From Variovorax sp. YR216 (GTDB taxonomy: Bacteria > Pseudomonadota > Gammaproteobacteria > Burkholderiales > Burkholderiaceae_C): a stretch of 64,000 nucleotides of DNA. Shown piece by piece: positions 30,604 through 39,008 of the stretch. The position numbers and the translations under genes were made by a program. The stretch covers positions 310,001 through 374,000 of the forward strand of contig NZ_FNRO01000002.1 in NCBI RefSeq assembly GCF_900107745.1, given 5' to 3'. Under the pieces are notes generated by a model that worked only from the letters and a program-made list of their open reading frames with translations, was not told the origin of the DNA and made no database searches. Numbering within the stretch: the stretch's first letter is position 1; the number at the start of each line of letters is the position of its first letter.

Positions 30604-31815
30604 ATGCGCATCAGCACCAGTTCTTTCTACGAGCAGAACGTCAAAGCCATGGGTCTGCAGCAGCAGAACCTCTTCCGTGTCCAGCAGCAACTGTCGGCGG
30701 GGACCAAGTTCCTCACCGCCGGTGACGATCCGGTGGGCGCCGCCCGCGCCCTGGGCGTCGGCGAATCGCTGGCTGAATCGGCGCAGTACGCGACCAGCCG
30801 CGACCGCGCGAACCTTTCCCTGTCGCGCGAGGAAACCGCGCTCGACAGCGTGACCAGCATCCTGCAGAACATCAAGATGCTCACCGTGCAGGCCGGCAAC
30901 GGCACGCTGTCGGACGCCGATCGCGGCGCGCTCGCGACCACCATCCAGAGCAACCTCGACCAGCTCGTCGGCCTGGCCAACTCCGACGACGGCAACGGCC
31001 AGTTCCTCTTCGCCGGCTACAAGAGCGCCAGTGCGCCCTTCGTGCAACAGGCCGGGGGCGGCGTGCAGTACATCGGCGACCAGGGCCAGCGTCTGATGCA
31101 GGTGGACGTGGCGCGCCAGATGTCGACCGGCGACGACGGTCGCACCGTCTTCCAGTCGGTGCAGGGCGGGGCGGGCTACGTCACCTCCGAGGCGGCGGCC
31201 AATACCGGCAGCGGCGTGTTCAGCAGCGTCGGCATCAAGGATGCGACCGACCCCAATTACGGCAAGGACTTCCAGATCAGCTTCCTCGGCGGCAACTACA
31301 CCGTCACCACCAACGACACGCCGCCCGTCGTCGCTGCCGCAGGCGCCTACACCGAAGGCTCGGCGATCAGCTTCGGCGGCCTGCAGATCAGCATCACCGG
31401 CACGCCGGCCGATGGCGACAGCTTCAACGTCACCACGGCCAAGAATGCCGGCACCGACATCTTCGCGTCGATCAGCGCGCTGGTCACCGCGCTCAAGACT
31501 CCGCTGACCGGCGGTGGCGCCGCGGCGCAGGCGAGCCTGCAGAACGCGCTGAGCACCGCCAACGTCAAGGTCACGAATGCGCACGACAACGTGCTGACCA
31601 TCCTTTCGTCGGTGGGTTCACGCATGTCCGAGCTCGATTCGCTCAACTCCAGCGGCGCATCGCGCGACCTGCTCGACAAGAGCTACCTGTCGGACATCCA
31701 GGACCTGGACCCGACGGCTGCCATCTCCGAGTTCTACCAGCGGCAGACCTCGCTGCAGGCCACGCAGATGACTTTCGCGAAGCTGAACTCGATCGCGCTG
31801 TTCAACTATCTCTGA
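30604..31815 (+). CDS. flgL: Hook-filament junction protein FlgL (HAP3)
   Basis: FlgL is the second junction protein, 403 residues. The N-terminus RISTSSFYEQNVKAMGLQQQ and QLSAGTKFLTAGDDPVGAAR are typical, as is the C-terminal DLDPTAAISEFYQRQTSLQA. A GTG at 30601 opens the frame, but AAGGAG is correctly spaced for the ATG at 30604. It follows flgK by 32 bases, and together they form a two-gene operon. Confidence 0.95.
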   Translation: MRISTSSFYEQNVKAMGLQQQNLFRVQQQLSAGTKFLTAGDDPVGAARALGVGESLAESAQYATSRDRANLSLSREETALDSVTSILQNIKMLTVQAGNGTLSDADRGALATTIQSNLDQLVGLANSDDGNGQFLFAGYKSASAPFVQQAGGGVQYIGDQGQRLMQVDVARQMSTGDDGRTVFQSVQGGAGYVTSEAAANTGSGVFSSVGIKDATDPNYGKDFQISFLGGNYTVTTNDTPPVVAAAGAYTEGSAISFGGLQISITGTPADGDSFNVTTAKNAGTDIFASISALVTALKTPLTGGGAAAQASLQNALSTANVKVTNAHDNVLTILSSVGSRMSELDSLNSSGASRDLLDKSYLSDIQDLDPTAAISEFYQRQTSLQATQMTFAKLNSIALFNYL

Positions 31816-31818
31816 CGA

Positions 31819-32319
31819 CTACTGCGGGCTGCTTGCTGCGGAGACTGCGATGTCGCCGCAGAAGAGGTCCAGATTGCCGTCGGCTGGTGCGCTCCTGATG
31901 AGGAGCGCATGCGGCGTTGCTTCCAGCACGGCCAGACGGACCATGGCGGTGTTCTGGATGGTGTAGGGCGGTCCGATCTGGTCTGCGGAACCCTTCGAAC
32001 GGGCCAACACGGTCTCGTTGAGCGAATGAGCGGGACGGCTTGACAGGGCGCCGCAGGCACCCTCGTAGATGTAGGTGTAGAGATGGACGGGCCGGCTGAC
32101 GAAGGGCGGAACGCCGGCTGCCGTGACCGACACGGCGGTTTGCTCTCCGCGTGCGACAAGATGGGCCCAGGCGTTCTTGCCTGCGTTGATGCGGCTCCCC
32201 GCAAGAGGGATATTCACCACGATGCCCGCCCGGGTGTCCGCGGTCTGCGTCGTCGGGACTGCGGCGCATCCCGCAAGCCCGATGGTGAACGCAGCGGCAA
32301 TCGATGCAAGCGATCGCAT
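31819..32319 (-). CDS. Small lipoprotein of unknown function
   Basis: This 166-residue product starts at the ATG 32319, six bases after a GGAGGT. The signal MRSLASIAAAFTIGLAGC ends in a perfect lipobox (LAGC), so it should be lipid-anchored. The mature part is probably a compact beta-rich domain (VHLYTYIYEGACGALSSRPA, then LEATPHALLIRSAP). I do not recognise the family. It converges on flgL, with stop codons 3 bases apart, and diverges from the histidine phosphatase gene. Confidence 0.72.
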   Translation of the reverse strand: MRSLASIAAAFTIGLAGCAAVPTTQTADTRAGIVVNIPLAGSRINAGKNAWAHLVARGEQTAVSVTAAGVPPFVSRPVHLYTYIYEGACGALSSRPAHSLNETVLARSKGSADQIGPPYTIQNTAMVRLAVLEATPHALLIRSAPADGNLDLFCGDIAVSAASSPQ

Positions 32320-32546
32320 GAGACCTCCACAGGCGCCAATACTGAACCTCCGATGAAAAAAGTCCAGGCGGGATTCTGCAAGGCTCGAAGAACCGGCACG
32401 CGCCACCGACAAACCCCCCATTAGGCGACCGGCCCTGGCTCCATGCGTCCCCTTTCTTGAGGGCAACGATTCGCCACCGCGACCCTACGATTGCGCGCAG
32501 GGCTCTCGCAATTGCGAGCATCCGCAAGGAAGACAGGAGGTCGAGA

Positions 32547-32597
32547 ATGGCCGCCGATCTGATGAAGCTCCTGCCCTGGTTGCAGGATCCGCGATGA
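32547..32597 (+). CDS. 16-codon leader ORF coupled to the next gene
   Basis: ATG at 32547 is preceded by AGGAGGT with four bases between, a stronger ribosome site than most genes nearby have. It encodes MAADLMKLLPWLQDPR and its TGA overlaps the ATG of the histidine phosphatase gene (ATGA at 32594-32597). The downstream gene has no clear site of its own, so this may be a coupling leader. Alternatively the region is just untranslated leader. Confidence 0.45.
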   Translation: MAADLMKLLPWLQDPR

Positions 32598-33178
32598 ACC
32601 GGTCTCGGATCAGCTCGCGCTCGCTGGGCTGCAGAGTCGCTGAAGCCTTGGCCGTGCTGTTTGCGGTCCTGCTTTCCGCATTCACCTGCGAGGCGGCGGC
32701 CGAGGATCTGAGAATCCTGATCGTCCGGCACGGCGAGAAGCCGCAGACAGGCGACAACCTGTCCTGCCAGGGCGAAAACCGCGCGCTGGCCCTGCCCGCG
32801 GTGCTCATGAAGAAGTTCGGACGGCCCGGGCTGGCCTACGTCCCGAAGCTCGAGACGAAGGCGTCCACCAGGCATGCCCGCATGTTCCAGACGGTCACGC
32901 CCTTCGCGATACAGCAGGACCTGACGGTCAACAGCAAGTACGCCGAGGAGGACGTCACCGGCGCCGCCCAGGACGTGCTCCAGCAAACCGGACTCGTGCT
33001 CATGGTTTGGGAGCACACGCAAATCCCGCCGCTGGCCAAGGCCCTGGGGGTGAAGAACCCGCCGTCCTGGCGGAAGGACGATTTCGATTCCATCTGGGTG
33101 GTGACGCCATCCGGTGGCGTGGCCACGCTCACGACGACGGCCGAGGGTCTCAAGCCCTCGCCGAAGTGCAGCTTCTGA
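32594..33178 (+). CDS. Secreted histidine phosphatase superfamily protein
   Basis: This 194-residue protein has a signal peptide (basic MNRSRISSRSLGCR, hydrophobic ALAVLFAVLLSAFT, likely cut near EAAA-ED). The mature part opens RILIVRHGEKPQ with the RHG phosphohistidine motif. It has KASTRHARMFQTVTPF, where family members place the conserved Arg-Thr pair. The second catalytic His is probably in VWEHTQIPPLAKAL. It resembles periplasmic phosphoglycerate mutase-like phosphatases; the substrate is unknown. It overlaps the leader ORF and precedes the DNase II-like gene by 70 bases. Confidence 0.8.
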   Translation: MNRSRISSRSLGCRVAEALAVLFAVLLSAFTCEAAAEDLRILIVRHGEKPQTGDNLSCQGENRALALPAVLMKKFGRPGLAYVPKLETKASTRHARMFQTVTPFAIQQDLTVNSKYAEEDVTGAAQDVLQQTGLVLMVWEHTQIPPLAKALGVKNPPSWRKDDFDSIWVVTPSGGVATLTTTAEGLKPSPKCSF

Positions 33179-33248
33179 AGCCGTTGTCTTGAGCCCGGCC
33201 CCGAGGACGAGGCTGGCCGCACACCAGGTCACAAGAAGGAGGGGAAGC

Positions 33249-34550
33249 ATGTGGATGACAGGACATGGCCTCCATCGGCTGGCGGCGCTCGCATCCCACT
33301 CGGTCTTCGCGTTGCTGCTGCTCGCGGCCCAGGCGACCTACTGCGACGACGGCACGGCCTCTGCGAGTGGCGCCGGCGGGACGCCGCGGCCGCTGCTGCA
33401 GGACGGCAAGCCGGTGGACTGGTGGTTCGTCTTCAAGTTCAACGCCAAGTCCTTTCCGGCGTGCGGCGCCGCCAGCCGGCCGACATGCCCCTTCGGCGGG
33501 ACACCCACGACGCAAAAGTTCAGCCAGCAATTCGTCTATGCCAGCAGCGACAACTCTCTGCTCAAACAGGGGGATGGCTGTGTGGGGGATACGGACACGG
33601 ATCCGGTGGGCGCGACTTTCGGGGAGCTCTATCGCGGCGGTTTCTTCTACGTCGTGTGGAACGACCAGTTCTATCAAGATCCGGATATCTCCGGCTGTGG
33701 GGACTCCTGCGGTGCGCCGTGGGGTCACTCCAAGGGCATGCTGGCGTGGAACGAAGCAGGCGAAGGCCTCGTCCTCCAGGTGACGACGCCGTCCTGGCCG
33801 GGATCGGGAAGCTCCGATTTCCCGCGTGGTCCGGGCGGGAATACCTTGGGTTGCAGCACGCAGACCAACAACGTGCTCGTCAGCCAGCACTTCTTTGCCG
33901 TGCGGTTGACCCGGCAAGACGTGTCTCAGGTGCTCGACGCGCTGGCCAATGCAAGCGTGGTCACGAACCTCCAGGATCCCCGCCTCGTTCATAGCGGCGG
34001 CCCGTCCGAGATCGTCGATCGGGTCAACCAGCTGGGCAGGAAATCGCGGGAAACGAAGGTGGTCCGGGTGCAACTGTCCTCCGGGGTGGGGCTCCTGTCG
34101 AAGCCGTCGGCACTCCACGTGCCGCCGTGGCAACTCGTCTCCGCCGAGCTTGGCCGCGTGCCGCTGCGCGTCGCCACCTGGTGGACGAACCCCGCCATCG
34201 ATTCGACGCAGGCGGCCACGACCGTCGAATGCTGGGATTCGAGTCTGTCCACGCCCGGGGCCGTTCAGATCGCTACCTCCGGCAGCTGGAGCGGTGTGGC
34301 GTTCGGACTCAAGGGTGGGCCGGGCCCTGATTTCAATCATGCAAAGATCGGCGTCTCGACAGGAGGCGACCATCGCTTCGTCATCTTCGGTGACATGAAT
34401 CAGCAGGGGGTGCTGTCGTCGGATAACTGCGGGCGCAGCCAGAACGGACGCGGCGGCCTGTTCTACGTCGTCGAAGACGCCATCCTTGCGGACAGCGTCT
34501 CCCGGCTGATCGACGGCAGCAGCGCGCCTGTCGACGGAGCCCATCCATGA
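33249..34550 (+). CDS. Deoxyribonuclease II-like secreted nuclease
   Basis: This 433-residue protein has a signal peptide (about 1-32). Its mature part follows the DNase II fold of eukaryotic lysosomes: KPVDWWFVFKFN near the N-terminus, GAPWGHSKGMLAWN with H160-S-K162, and DFNHAKIGVS with H364-A-K366. FVIFGDMNQQG and RSQNGRGGLF match the C-terminal DNase II block. The two HxK motifs correspond to the phospholipase-D-like active site of DNase II. Several Cys could form disulfides. DNase II would cut DNA without metal ions, outside the cytoplasm. GGAGGGG precedes the ATG at 33249. DNase II is uncommon in bacteria. Confidence 0.83.
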   Translation: MWMTGHGLHRLAALASHSVFALLLLAAQATYCDDGTASASGAGGTPRPLLQDGKPVDWWFVFKFNAKSFPACGAASRPTCPFGGTPTTQKFSQQFVYASSDNSLLKQGDGCVGDTDTDPVGATFGELYRGGFFYVVWNDQFYQDPDISGCGDSCGAPWGHSKGMLAWNEAGEGLVLQVTTPSWPGSGSSDFPRGPGGNTLGCSTQTNNVLVSQHFFAVRLTRQDVSQVLDALANASVVTNLQDPRLVHSGGPSEIVDRVNQLGRKSRETKVVRVQLSSGVGLLSKPSALHVPPWQLVSAELGRVPLRVATWWTNPAIDSTQAATTVECWDSSLSTPGAVQIATSGSWSGVAFGLKGGPGPDFNHAKIGVSTGGDHRFVIFGDMNQQGVLSSDNCGRSQNGRGGLFYVVEDAILADSVSRLIDGSSAPVDGAHP

Positions 34551-34574
34551 ATCCGGTCTCACGAGGGGGTTCAC

Positions 34575-35372
34575 ATGAACATGCCAACCGAGCCTGAGAG
34601 GCGCCGCACGATCATGTCGCGCAATCTCGGATGGCCGGCGGTGTTGGGCATCGCCCTGATGCCCGCGGCAAGCTGGTGGAGCATGAGCCACCGCCAGCCG
34701 CTCTGGGGGTGGTTCGCGGTCGCCGTTCTGCTCCTGGTGTTCGCCGCCGTCACGGGCCGCGCCGTGACGGGATTCTGGCGAGGGCTCCTGATCGACCAGC
34801 GCAACGTCATCAGCCTGGCCAGATTCCAGATGGCCATCTGGACGGTGATCGTGTTGTCGGCCTTCCTGACGGCGGCGATGTACAACGTCTTCACCGGCGT
34901 GGATGAACCGCTGTCCATCCAGGTGCCGAGTCACCTGTGGTGGTTGATGGGCATGAGCACGACATCCCTGATCGGCACGCCTCTGCTGCTTGGCGACAAA
35001 GCCAGGAAGGCACCTTCTCAAGCGGCCTTGGACGCGACGAAGGCGCTCCTTCAGAAGAACGGCGAGCAATACGAGGACACGCATCCCGTCGGCCAGGTTC
35101 TCGCCAACACCGCACCGGAGTCCGCGCGCTGGTCGGACATGCTCACCGGCGATGAAACCAGCAACGGCGCGCACCTGGACTTGGCAAAGCTGCAGATGTT
35201 CTTCTTCACGCTGGTGATCGCGATGACCTACGTGGCGGCTCTCTGGCGGACCTTCGTGCACGCGCAACCTGACGGGATCACTCAGTTCCCTTTGATGAAC
35301 GACAGCACCATTGCGCTCCTGGGCATCAGCCATGCGGGATATCTGGCCAATAAGGCGGTGCCGCGCCAATAG
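34575..35372 (+). CDS. Membrane protein with two-fold internal repeat, unknown function
   Basis: This 265-residue inner-membrane protein has two N-terminal hydrophobic segments (about 19-37 and 43-62), followed by two copies of a two-helix unit. Unit 1 (about 79-140) has ISLARFQMAIWTVIV and LWWLMGMSTTSLIG. Unit 2 (about 200-262) has LDLAKLQMFFFTLVI and TIALLGISHAGYLA. The shared core is LA-K/R-x-QM-x3-T, then L-M/L-G-M/I-S. Similar LAKLQM...LGIS units occur in other uncharacterised bacterial membrane proteins, as far as I recall. It follows the DNase II-like gene by 24 bases and is probably cotranscribed. Confidence 0.72.
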   Translation: MNMPTEPERRRTIMSRNLGWPAVLGIALMPAASWWSMSHRQPLWGWFAVAVLLLVFAAVTGRAVTGFWRGLLIDQRNVISLARFQMAIWTVIVLSAFLTAAMYNVFTGVDEPLSIQVPSHLWWLMGMSTTSLIGTPLLLGDKARKAPSQAALDATKALLQKNGEQYEDTHPVGQVLANTAPESARWSDMLTGDETSNGAHLDLAKLQMFFFTLVIAMTYVAALWRTFVHAQPDGITQFPLMNDSTIALLGISHAGYLANKAVPRQ

Positions 35373-35710
35373 CCGGCTCGTCTTGCCGGACTGCCACAGC
35401 CTGCGGGCAGCGGGCCATAAGTCGCCTGTTGAAATCAGCGCGGACATCAGAACGGTTCCCCGTGAAGCGGTCGACTGCAAAGGCGGTGGCTGGCAGGGCG
35501 GCCGAAACTGGACCTGCAAGGCTGGTCCGGATTCCGGACGCTCCATCACGCTTCAGATGTCCATGGGCCGACCCGCGCTGGAAGCTCTCCGGGCAGTGGC
35601 TGGTGGCCCGCCTGATCGGTGATGCCGCCCAGAGCCCGGTGACCTTGTCGCGCACCCAGAACACCTTCACGCTGACCCTCTGGTATCAGGTGCGGTGACG
35701 CGCGGTGCAG
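35373..35710. other. 338-base stretch without a recognised gene
   Basis: Two different plus-strand frames give plausible coding pieces. One has DCKGGGWQGGRNWTCKAGPD at about 35473-35532. The other runs to a stop at 35698 with LIGDAAQSPVTLSRTQNTF and ends LTLWYQVR. A frameshifted gene remnant is possible. No start with a good ribosome site was found and no family was recognised. Confidence 0.4.
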
Positions 35711-36697
35711 TCACCGAAGCTCGGAATCGCTCGGCTCCAGCAGGAACGAGAGCCGCTTCAGGATCGCATTCACGAACGCGCTGCGGTGCTGAAAGTAGTT
35801 GAAGGTCGGATGCATCTCGCTGCCGACGTGACGCTTGAAGGCGTAACTGGTGACGCCGAAGTCGATCTTCCGGATGCCGTCCCGAATGCAGATGTTGACC
35901 GCCTGGAGCATGAGCGCAAAGTACAGCTTGTAGTGCTGGCTCTTGCCGTAGTCCATGCCGATGTACTTGCAGTACATGATCTCCTCGCTGCACATCAACT
36001 GGTGGAAGCCGATCATCGTGTCGCCCTCGAAATAGAAGAGGTACTTGCTAGACGATGCGCTTTCCCGGAAGTACTCGACATTCAATTGCTCGAACTGGAT
36101 GGGGGCGTTGTCGCAGGTCTGGCGATAGAGCTCATGCACCCGCAGCAGATGCTCGGGCGGCAGGCCGTCGACCTCGGCCAGCCGGAGTCCGGCCGAAGCC
36201 TTCAGCTTGCGCTTCAGGTCGGTTCGGACCTTGTGTTTGAGCCGCGCCCAGTAGTCGGGGGAAACCTCGAGCACGGGCACCGGCAGGCCGACGACCTTGT
36301 TGAAGTTCTTCAGGGCCAGGTTGCCGTCGAAACCCTTGTAGGACACCAGCGGCGCGAGCTTGCGCAGTTCCGAGTTGATCGCTTCGAGAACTTCGGCTGA
36401 TTGTTCGCCTTCGATGTGCCCGATGTCGGCGGAAGGATGCCCGACGAGGGCGATCCTCAAGGCGAGGCCGCCCAGCAGCTTCTTGAGCAACCCCGGCGGC
36501 ATCATCGTGTTGAGTGGCAGCTTCATCGTGAAGAAGGGCGCGGTTGCCACCGCCTGGCCTTCTCGCTTGACGATGAGGCAGCCGAGTTCGAAGCCCGGCA
36601 CGCGTGCCCGGGCGTACGCGCGGTAGAAGGCGCCGCCTTCCGGACTGTCGATGAGAAAGTCCAGAGGGACGTTCTCGACGCGTTCGACCAGGATCAT
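35711..36697 (-). CDS. FemAB/GNAT-type acyltransferase next to an acyl carrier protein
   Basis: This is a 328-residue cytoplasmic protein of the FemAB-like GNAT type. The first half has GFELGCLIVKREGQAVATAP and FTMKLPLNTMMP. The second half has RTDLKRKLKASAGL, YFRESASSSKYLFYFEGDTM, IGFHQLMCSEEIMYCKYIGM and INICIRDG-like helices. Such proteins transfer acyl or aminoacyl groups to amines, in peptidoglycan-related or lipid products. It lies 46 bases downstream of ACP copy 1 in the same direction, so an acyl-ACP is a plausible donor. The product is unknown. Confidence 0.78.
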   Translation of the reverse strand: MILVERVENVPLDFLIDSPEGGAFYRAYARARVPGFELGCLIVKREGQAVATAPFFTMKLPLNTMMPPGLLKKLLGGLALRIALVGHPSADIGHIEGEQSAEVLEAINSELRKLAPLVSYKGFDGNLALKNFNKVVGLPVPVLEVSPDYWARLKHKVRTDLKRKLKASAGLRLAEVDGLPPEHLLRVHELYRQTCDNAPIQFEQLNVEYFRESASSSKYLFYFEGDTMIGFHQLMCSEEIMYCKYIGMDYGKSQHYKLYFALMLQAVNICIRDGIRKIDFGVTSYAFKRHVGSEMHPTFNYFQHRSAFVNAILKRLSFLLEPSDSELR

Positions 36698-36743
36698 CGC
36701 GAGCGGTGCAACGCCAATGCACCGCTGGCGCGGGGGAGCAATC

Positions 36744-37004
36744 TCAAGTCGGCATCGCCTGCTGCGGCACCTGCTCGATCACCTCGCACATCCGCGCGAG
36801 CGTGATGCCGGCTTCGCGCGGGTCCAGCTTGTCTTCGGGAATGCGCAGGCGGAACGCGTCCTCGACGGCAAACACGAACTCCATCAAAGCCAGCGAATCG
36901 AGGCCGAGCTCGACCAGAGGCCGATCGGGCCGGATCTCGGCGCGGGCGACCTGGAAGTCGTTCTCGAGAATGATGGAAATGGTCTGGAAGGTGACGGAAG
37001 TCAT
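36744..37004 (-). CDS. Acyl carrier protein, copy 1
   Basis: This 86-residue ACP has the phosphopantetheine site in LVELGLDSLALMEFVFAVED, with the modified Ser at about 37. It is acidic and helical as usual. It differs from copy 2 (40072-40332) at roughly a dozen residues, and most of the DNA is the same, so the two are recent duplicates. It is not the housekeeping AcpP: the helix II sequence differs and there is no fab cluster. The start ATG at 37004 lies about 20 bases after a 40-base element shared with the copy 2 operon. Confidence 0.88.
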   Translation of the reverse strand: MTSVTFQTISIILENDFQVARAEIRPDRPLVELGLDSLALMEFVFAVEDAFRLRIPEDKLDPREAGITLARMCEVIEQVPQQAMPT

Positions 37005-37023
37005 GGCGGAAGGCTGAGACAGC

Positions 37024-37064
37024 GCATCGCGGGAATCTACTTCGAGCATCTGAACATGGACTGA
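37024..37064 (-). promoter_or_regulatory. Conserved upstream element of ACP copy 1
   Basis: Read on the minus strand it begins TCAGTCCATGTTCAG and continues GCTCGAAGTAGATT, ending in GATG. It matches 39009-39048 at about 34 of 40 positions in the same orientation relative to the ACP genes. It may be a promoter (TAGATT as a -10) or operator. Confidence 0.5.
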
Positions 37065-37177
37065 CCTCGCGCAGAGACCTGCGTTTTCGTGTGCACCCGC
37101 CGATGTGCAGAAGGCTCGCGATGCACTCGATCGAATGCCGCAGTGCGCCCATCGCCTTGATGTACCAGGCGACAGAC

Positions 37178-37348
37178 CTATCGGATGAGAAGAAACACTG
37201 CCACTGCGAGGACGACCGCTGCAATGACGATCTTCGCAACCGAAGGCCAGCCTCTTCTCACCGGCTCGTGCGTGAGGTCCGCGCGATTCAGGGCAACGAA
37301 GCCGCTGAAGCTCTGGGTGTCGGTCGATCGATCTGCCATGCGGGTCAT
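37178..37348 (-). CDS. Small single-pass membrane protein (56 residues)
   Basis: Starting MTRMADRSTDTQSFSGFVAL, this short frame ends in a hydrophobic helix, KIVIAAVVLAVAVFLLIR, at the very C-terminus. That is a tail-anchored layout with a basic end. The ATG at 37348, or the inner ATG at 37339, lacks a strong ribosome site. It lies between ACP copy 1 and the DUF2252 gene, on their strand. The function is unknown; the charge and hydrophobic pattern argue it is real. Confidence 0.5.
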   Translation of the reverse strand: MTRMADRSTDTQSFSGFVALNRADLTHEPVRRGWPSVAKIVIAAVVLAVAVFLLIR

Positions 37349-37422
37349 TGTGCTGAAGCTTGTTATTCCTATCCAAGGAGAAAACGCACACCTTTGTCCT
37401 CAATCTGATCGTGCGGCATGGC

Positions 37423-38649
37423 TCAGGCACCACTGGGCCGATCGGAGGAGGAATAGGCCCCGGCGTCGTATGCGGCAGCGTAGGTCGACCAGTCCTGCTG
37501 CACCTGCTTCGCGGCCTCGATCGAGGCATCGAGCACCCGTGTCTTCCATTTGCTGCGCTGCCCGAAGTCGATCAGCTCATCGGCGATGTCCGAGCCTTCG
37601 CGCCCGCCGCTTCGCAATTGCGCCCACGCCACCAGCTTCGCCATCACGGTGATCACACCCTCGAGATCACTGGCGCTTTGCGCCGACTTGCCGCCCAGTG
37701 CCACGCGGTCCTCGGCCGGTTGCAGGGCGCGCAGGACGTACGGCGACTGGCCCACGACCACGGGCTGCAGGAAGGCCATGGAAACCGCCTGCACGCGGCG
37801 CTGGAGTGTCACGACCCGATGCGCTTCCGACTTCCACTTGGGTTGTTCGACTTTCTTCAGGTGCGGCACCAGCGACGATGGCATGGCCTGCTTCAGGTCC
37901 AGCACGTAGTTGCCGTCAGGCGAGCCTTTGCCCTCGACCAGGATCGCGTAGCGGTCGACGCCCAGACTGCCCGTGCCGGCGATGCGCCGCGCCACGTCCA
38001 GCACCTCGTAGAACTTCGGGTTCGGCTGCGCCGCGGCAAATTCATGGATGACCTTGACGGCCATCGCCCGCTGCTGGTCGGAGGCTGCCAGCGCCTTCTT
38101 GCCATCCGCTCGCAACACGCGCCGGCGTCCTTTCATGTCGGTGCGGCTGGCGAGAAATTGCGAGCGCTGCCGTTCTCGCAACCCGTCGAGCAGCACGCGA
38201 ACCAGGCCCTGGGCCGTGTCGCGTTCCACCCAGTAGGCCTTGCCGTTGCAGAGCGCCGACGCATAGCTGTCGATGAAGATCTCGCAGAGCCTGCGCACCT
38301 CGCGGGTTCCCACGGAGATGCTCTCGGCGCCGACCCAAAGACTGGTCAGGAACCGGATCAAGTCCCAGCTCGCGGGTGCGAGCGCGGCCTCGTCGAAGTC
38401 GTTGATGTCGAAGTAGACGAGGCGGTTGTCGCCCTTGTAGCTGCCGAAGTTCTCCAGGTGCAGGTCGCCGCACACCCAGGTCAGCGGCGCCGAGCGCGGC
38501 GCGCCGATGCGCGCAAGGCGGTCGTAGAAGAGATGGCAGGTCCCGCGGAGAAACACGAACGGGCTGGTGCGCATGCTGCGGTACTTGAGCGCCAGGCGGT
38601 CCGGATCACGGCCCTGATTGAAGGATCGGATTTCACGTACGACATCCAT
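37423..38649 (-). CDS. DUF2252 family protein (kinase-like fold)
   Basis: This 408-residue cytoplasmic protein has the DUF2252 hallmarks: RTSPFVFLRGTCHLFYDRL, then VCGDLHLENFGSYKGDNRLV and YFDINDFDEA. The HLENFG and FDINDFDEA blocks resemble the catalytic and metal-binding loops of aminoglycoside-phosphotransferase-like kinases. The substrate is unknown. The start is the ATG at 38649, after GAGGAGGT; the frame extends eight codons further. It lies between two very small membrane-protein genes and the ACP genes. Confidence 0.85.
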   Translation of the reverse strand: MDVVREIRSFNQGRDPDRLALKYRSMRTSPFVFLRGTCHLFYDRLARIGAPRSAPLTWVCGDLHLENFGSYKGDNRLVYFDINDFDEAALAPASWDLIRFLTSLWVGAESISVGTREVRRLCEIFIDSYASALCNGKAYWVERDTAQGLVRVLLDGLRERQRSQFLASRTDMKGRRRVLRADGKKALAASDQQRAMAVKVIHEFAAAQPNPKFYEVLDVARRIAGTGSLGVDRYAILVEGKGSPDGNYVLDLKQAMPSSLVPHLKKVEQPKWKSEAHRVVTLQRRVQAVSMAFLQPVVVGQSPYVLRALQPAEDRVALGGKSAQSASDLEGVITVMAKLVAWAQLRSGGREGSDIADELIDFGQRSKWKTRVLDASIEAAKQVQQDWSTYAAAYDAGAYSSSDRPSGA

Positions 38650-38766
38650 CACGCACCTCCTCTTCCGAGGCATCGATCACTTTCGGCAAGACGATACGCG
38701 AAATGGCAAAGGGCCGTGCGCAATTCGTCAGGGAACACTCAGCCTCGTTGCTGCACAGTGCCTTCC

Positions 38767-38922
38767 ATGCCACGCATGTCACAGAGAAGCAGACGTCTGA
38801 AGATCATCAAGAATGCGCGCCCGCCGTCAACAGGCGTGATGCTCCGGCACGCGGCCTCTGCCGTGCTGGCCGTGGCGATCATCGCCGGAGTGCATTCAAT
38901 CAATACGCTCCTGAATCACTGA
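38767..38922 (+). CDS. Small single-pass membrane protein (51 residues)
   Basis: The frame encodes a basic N-terminus (MPRMSQRSRRLKIIKNARPP) followed by a hydrophobic helix, AASAVLAVAIIAGVHSI, and a short polar tail. A second ATG lies three codons on. No strong ribosome site is visible, so the call is tentative. It mirrors the small protein on the other side of the DUF2252 gene in size and layout, but not in sequence. Confidence 0.4.
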   Translation: MPRMSQRSRRLKIIKNARPPSTGVMLRHAASAVLAVAIIAGVHSINTLLNH

Positions 38923-39008
38923 TACGCACGGCGTCGCGTTGCCGCCGGGCATGGCGAGGCCTCACGCACCGGTGCGAACATCTCGGTGGGACAGAGGTCC
39001 GTTCGAGT

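Noticed and set aside
35326..35670. Minus-strand frame of 114 codons
   Set aside because: It overlaps the end of the membrane-protein gene and has no ribosome site or recognisable features.
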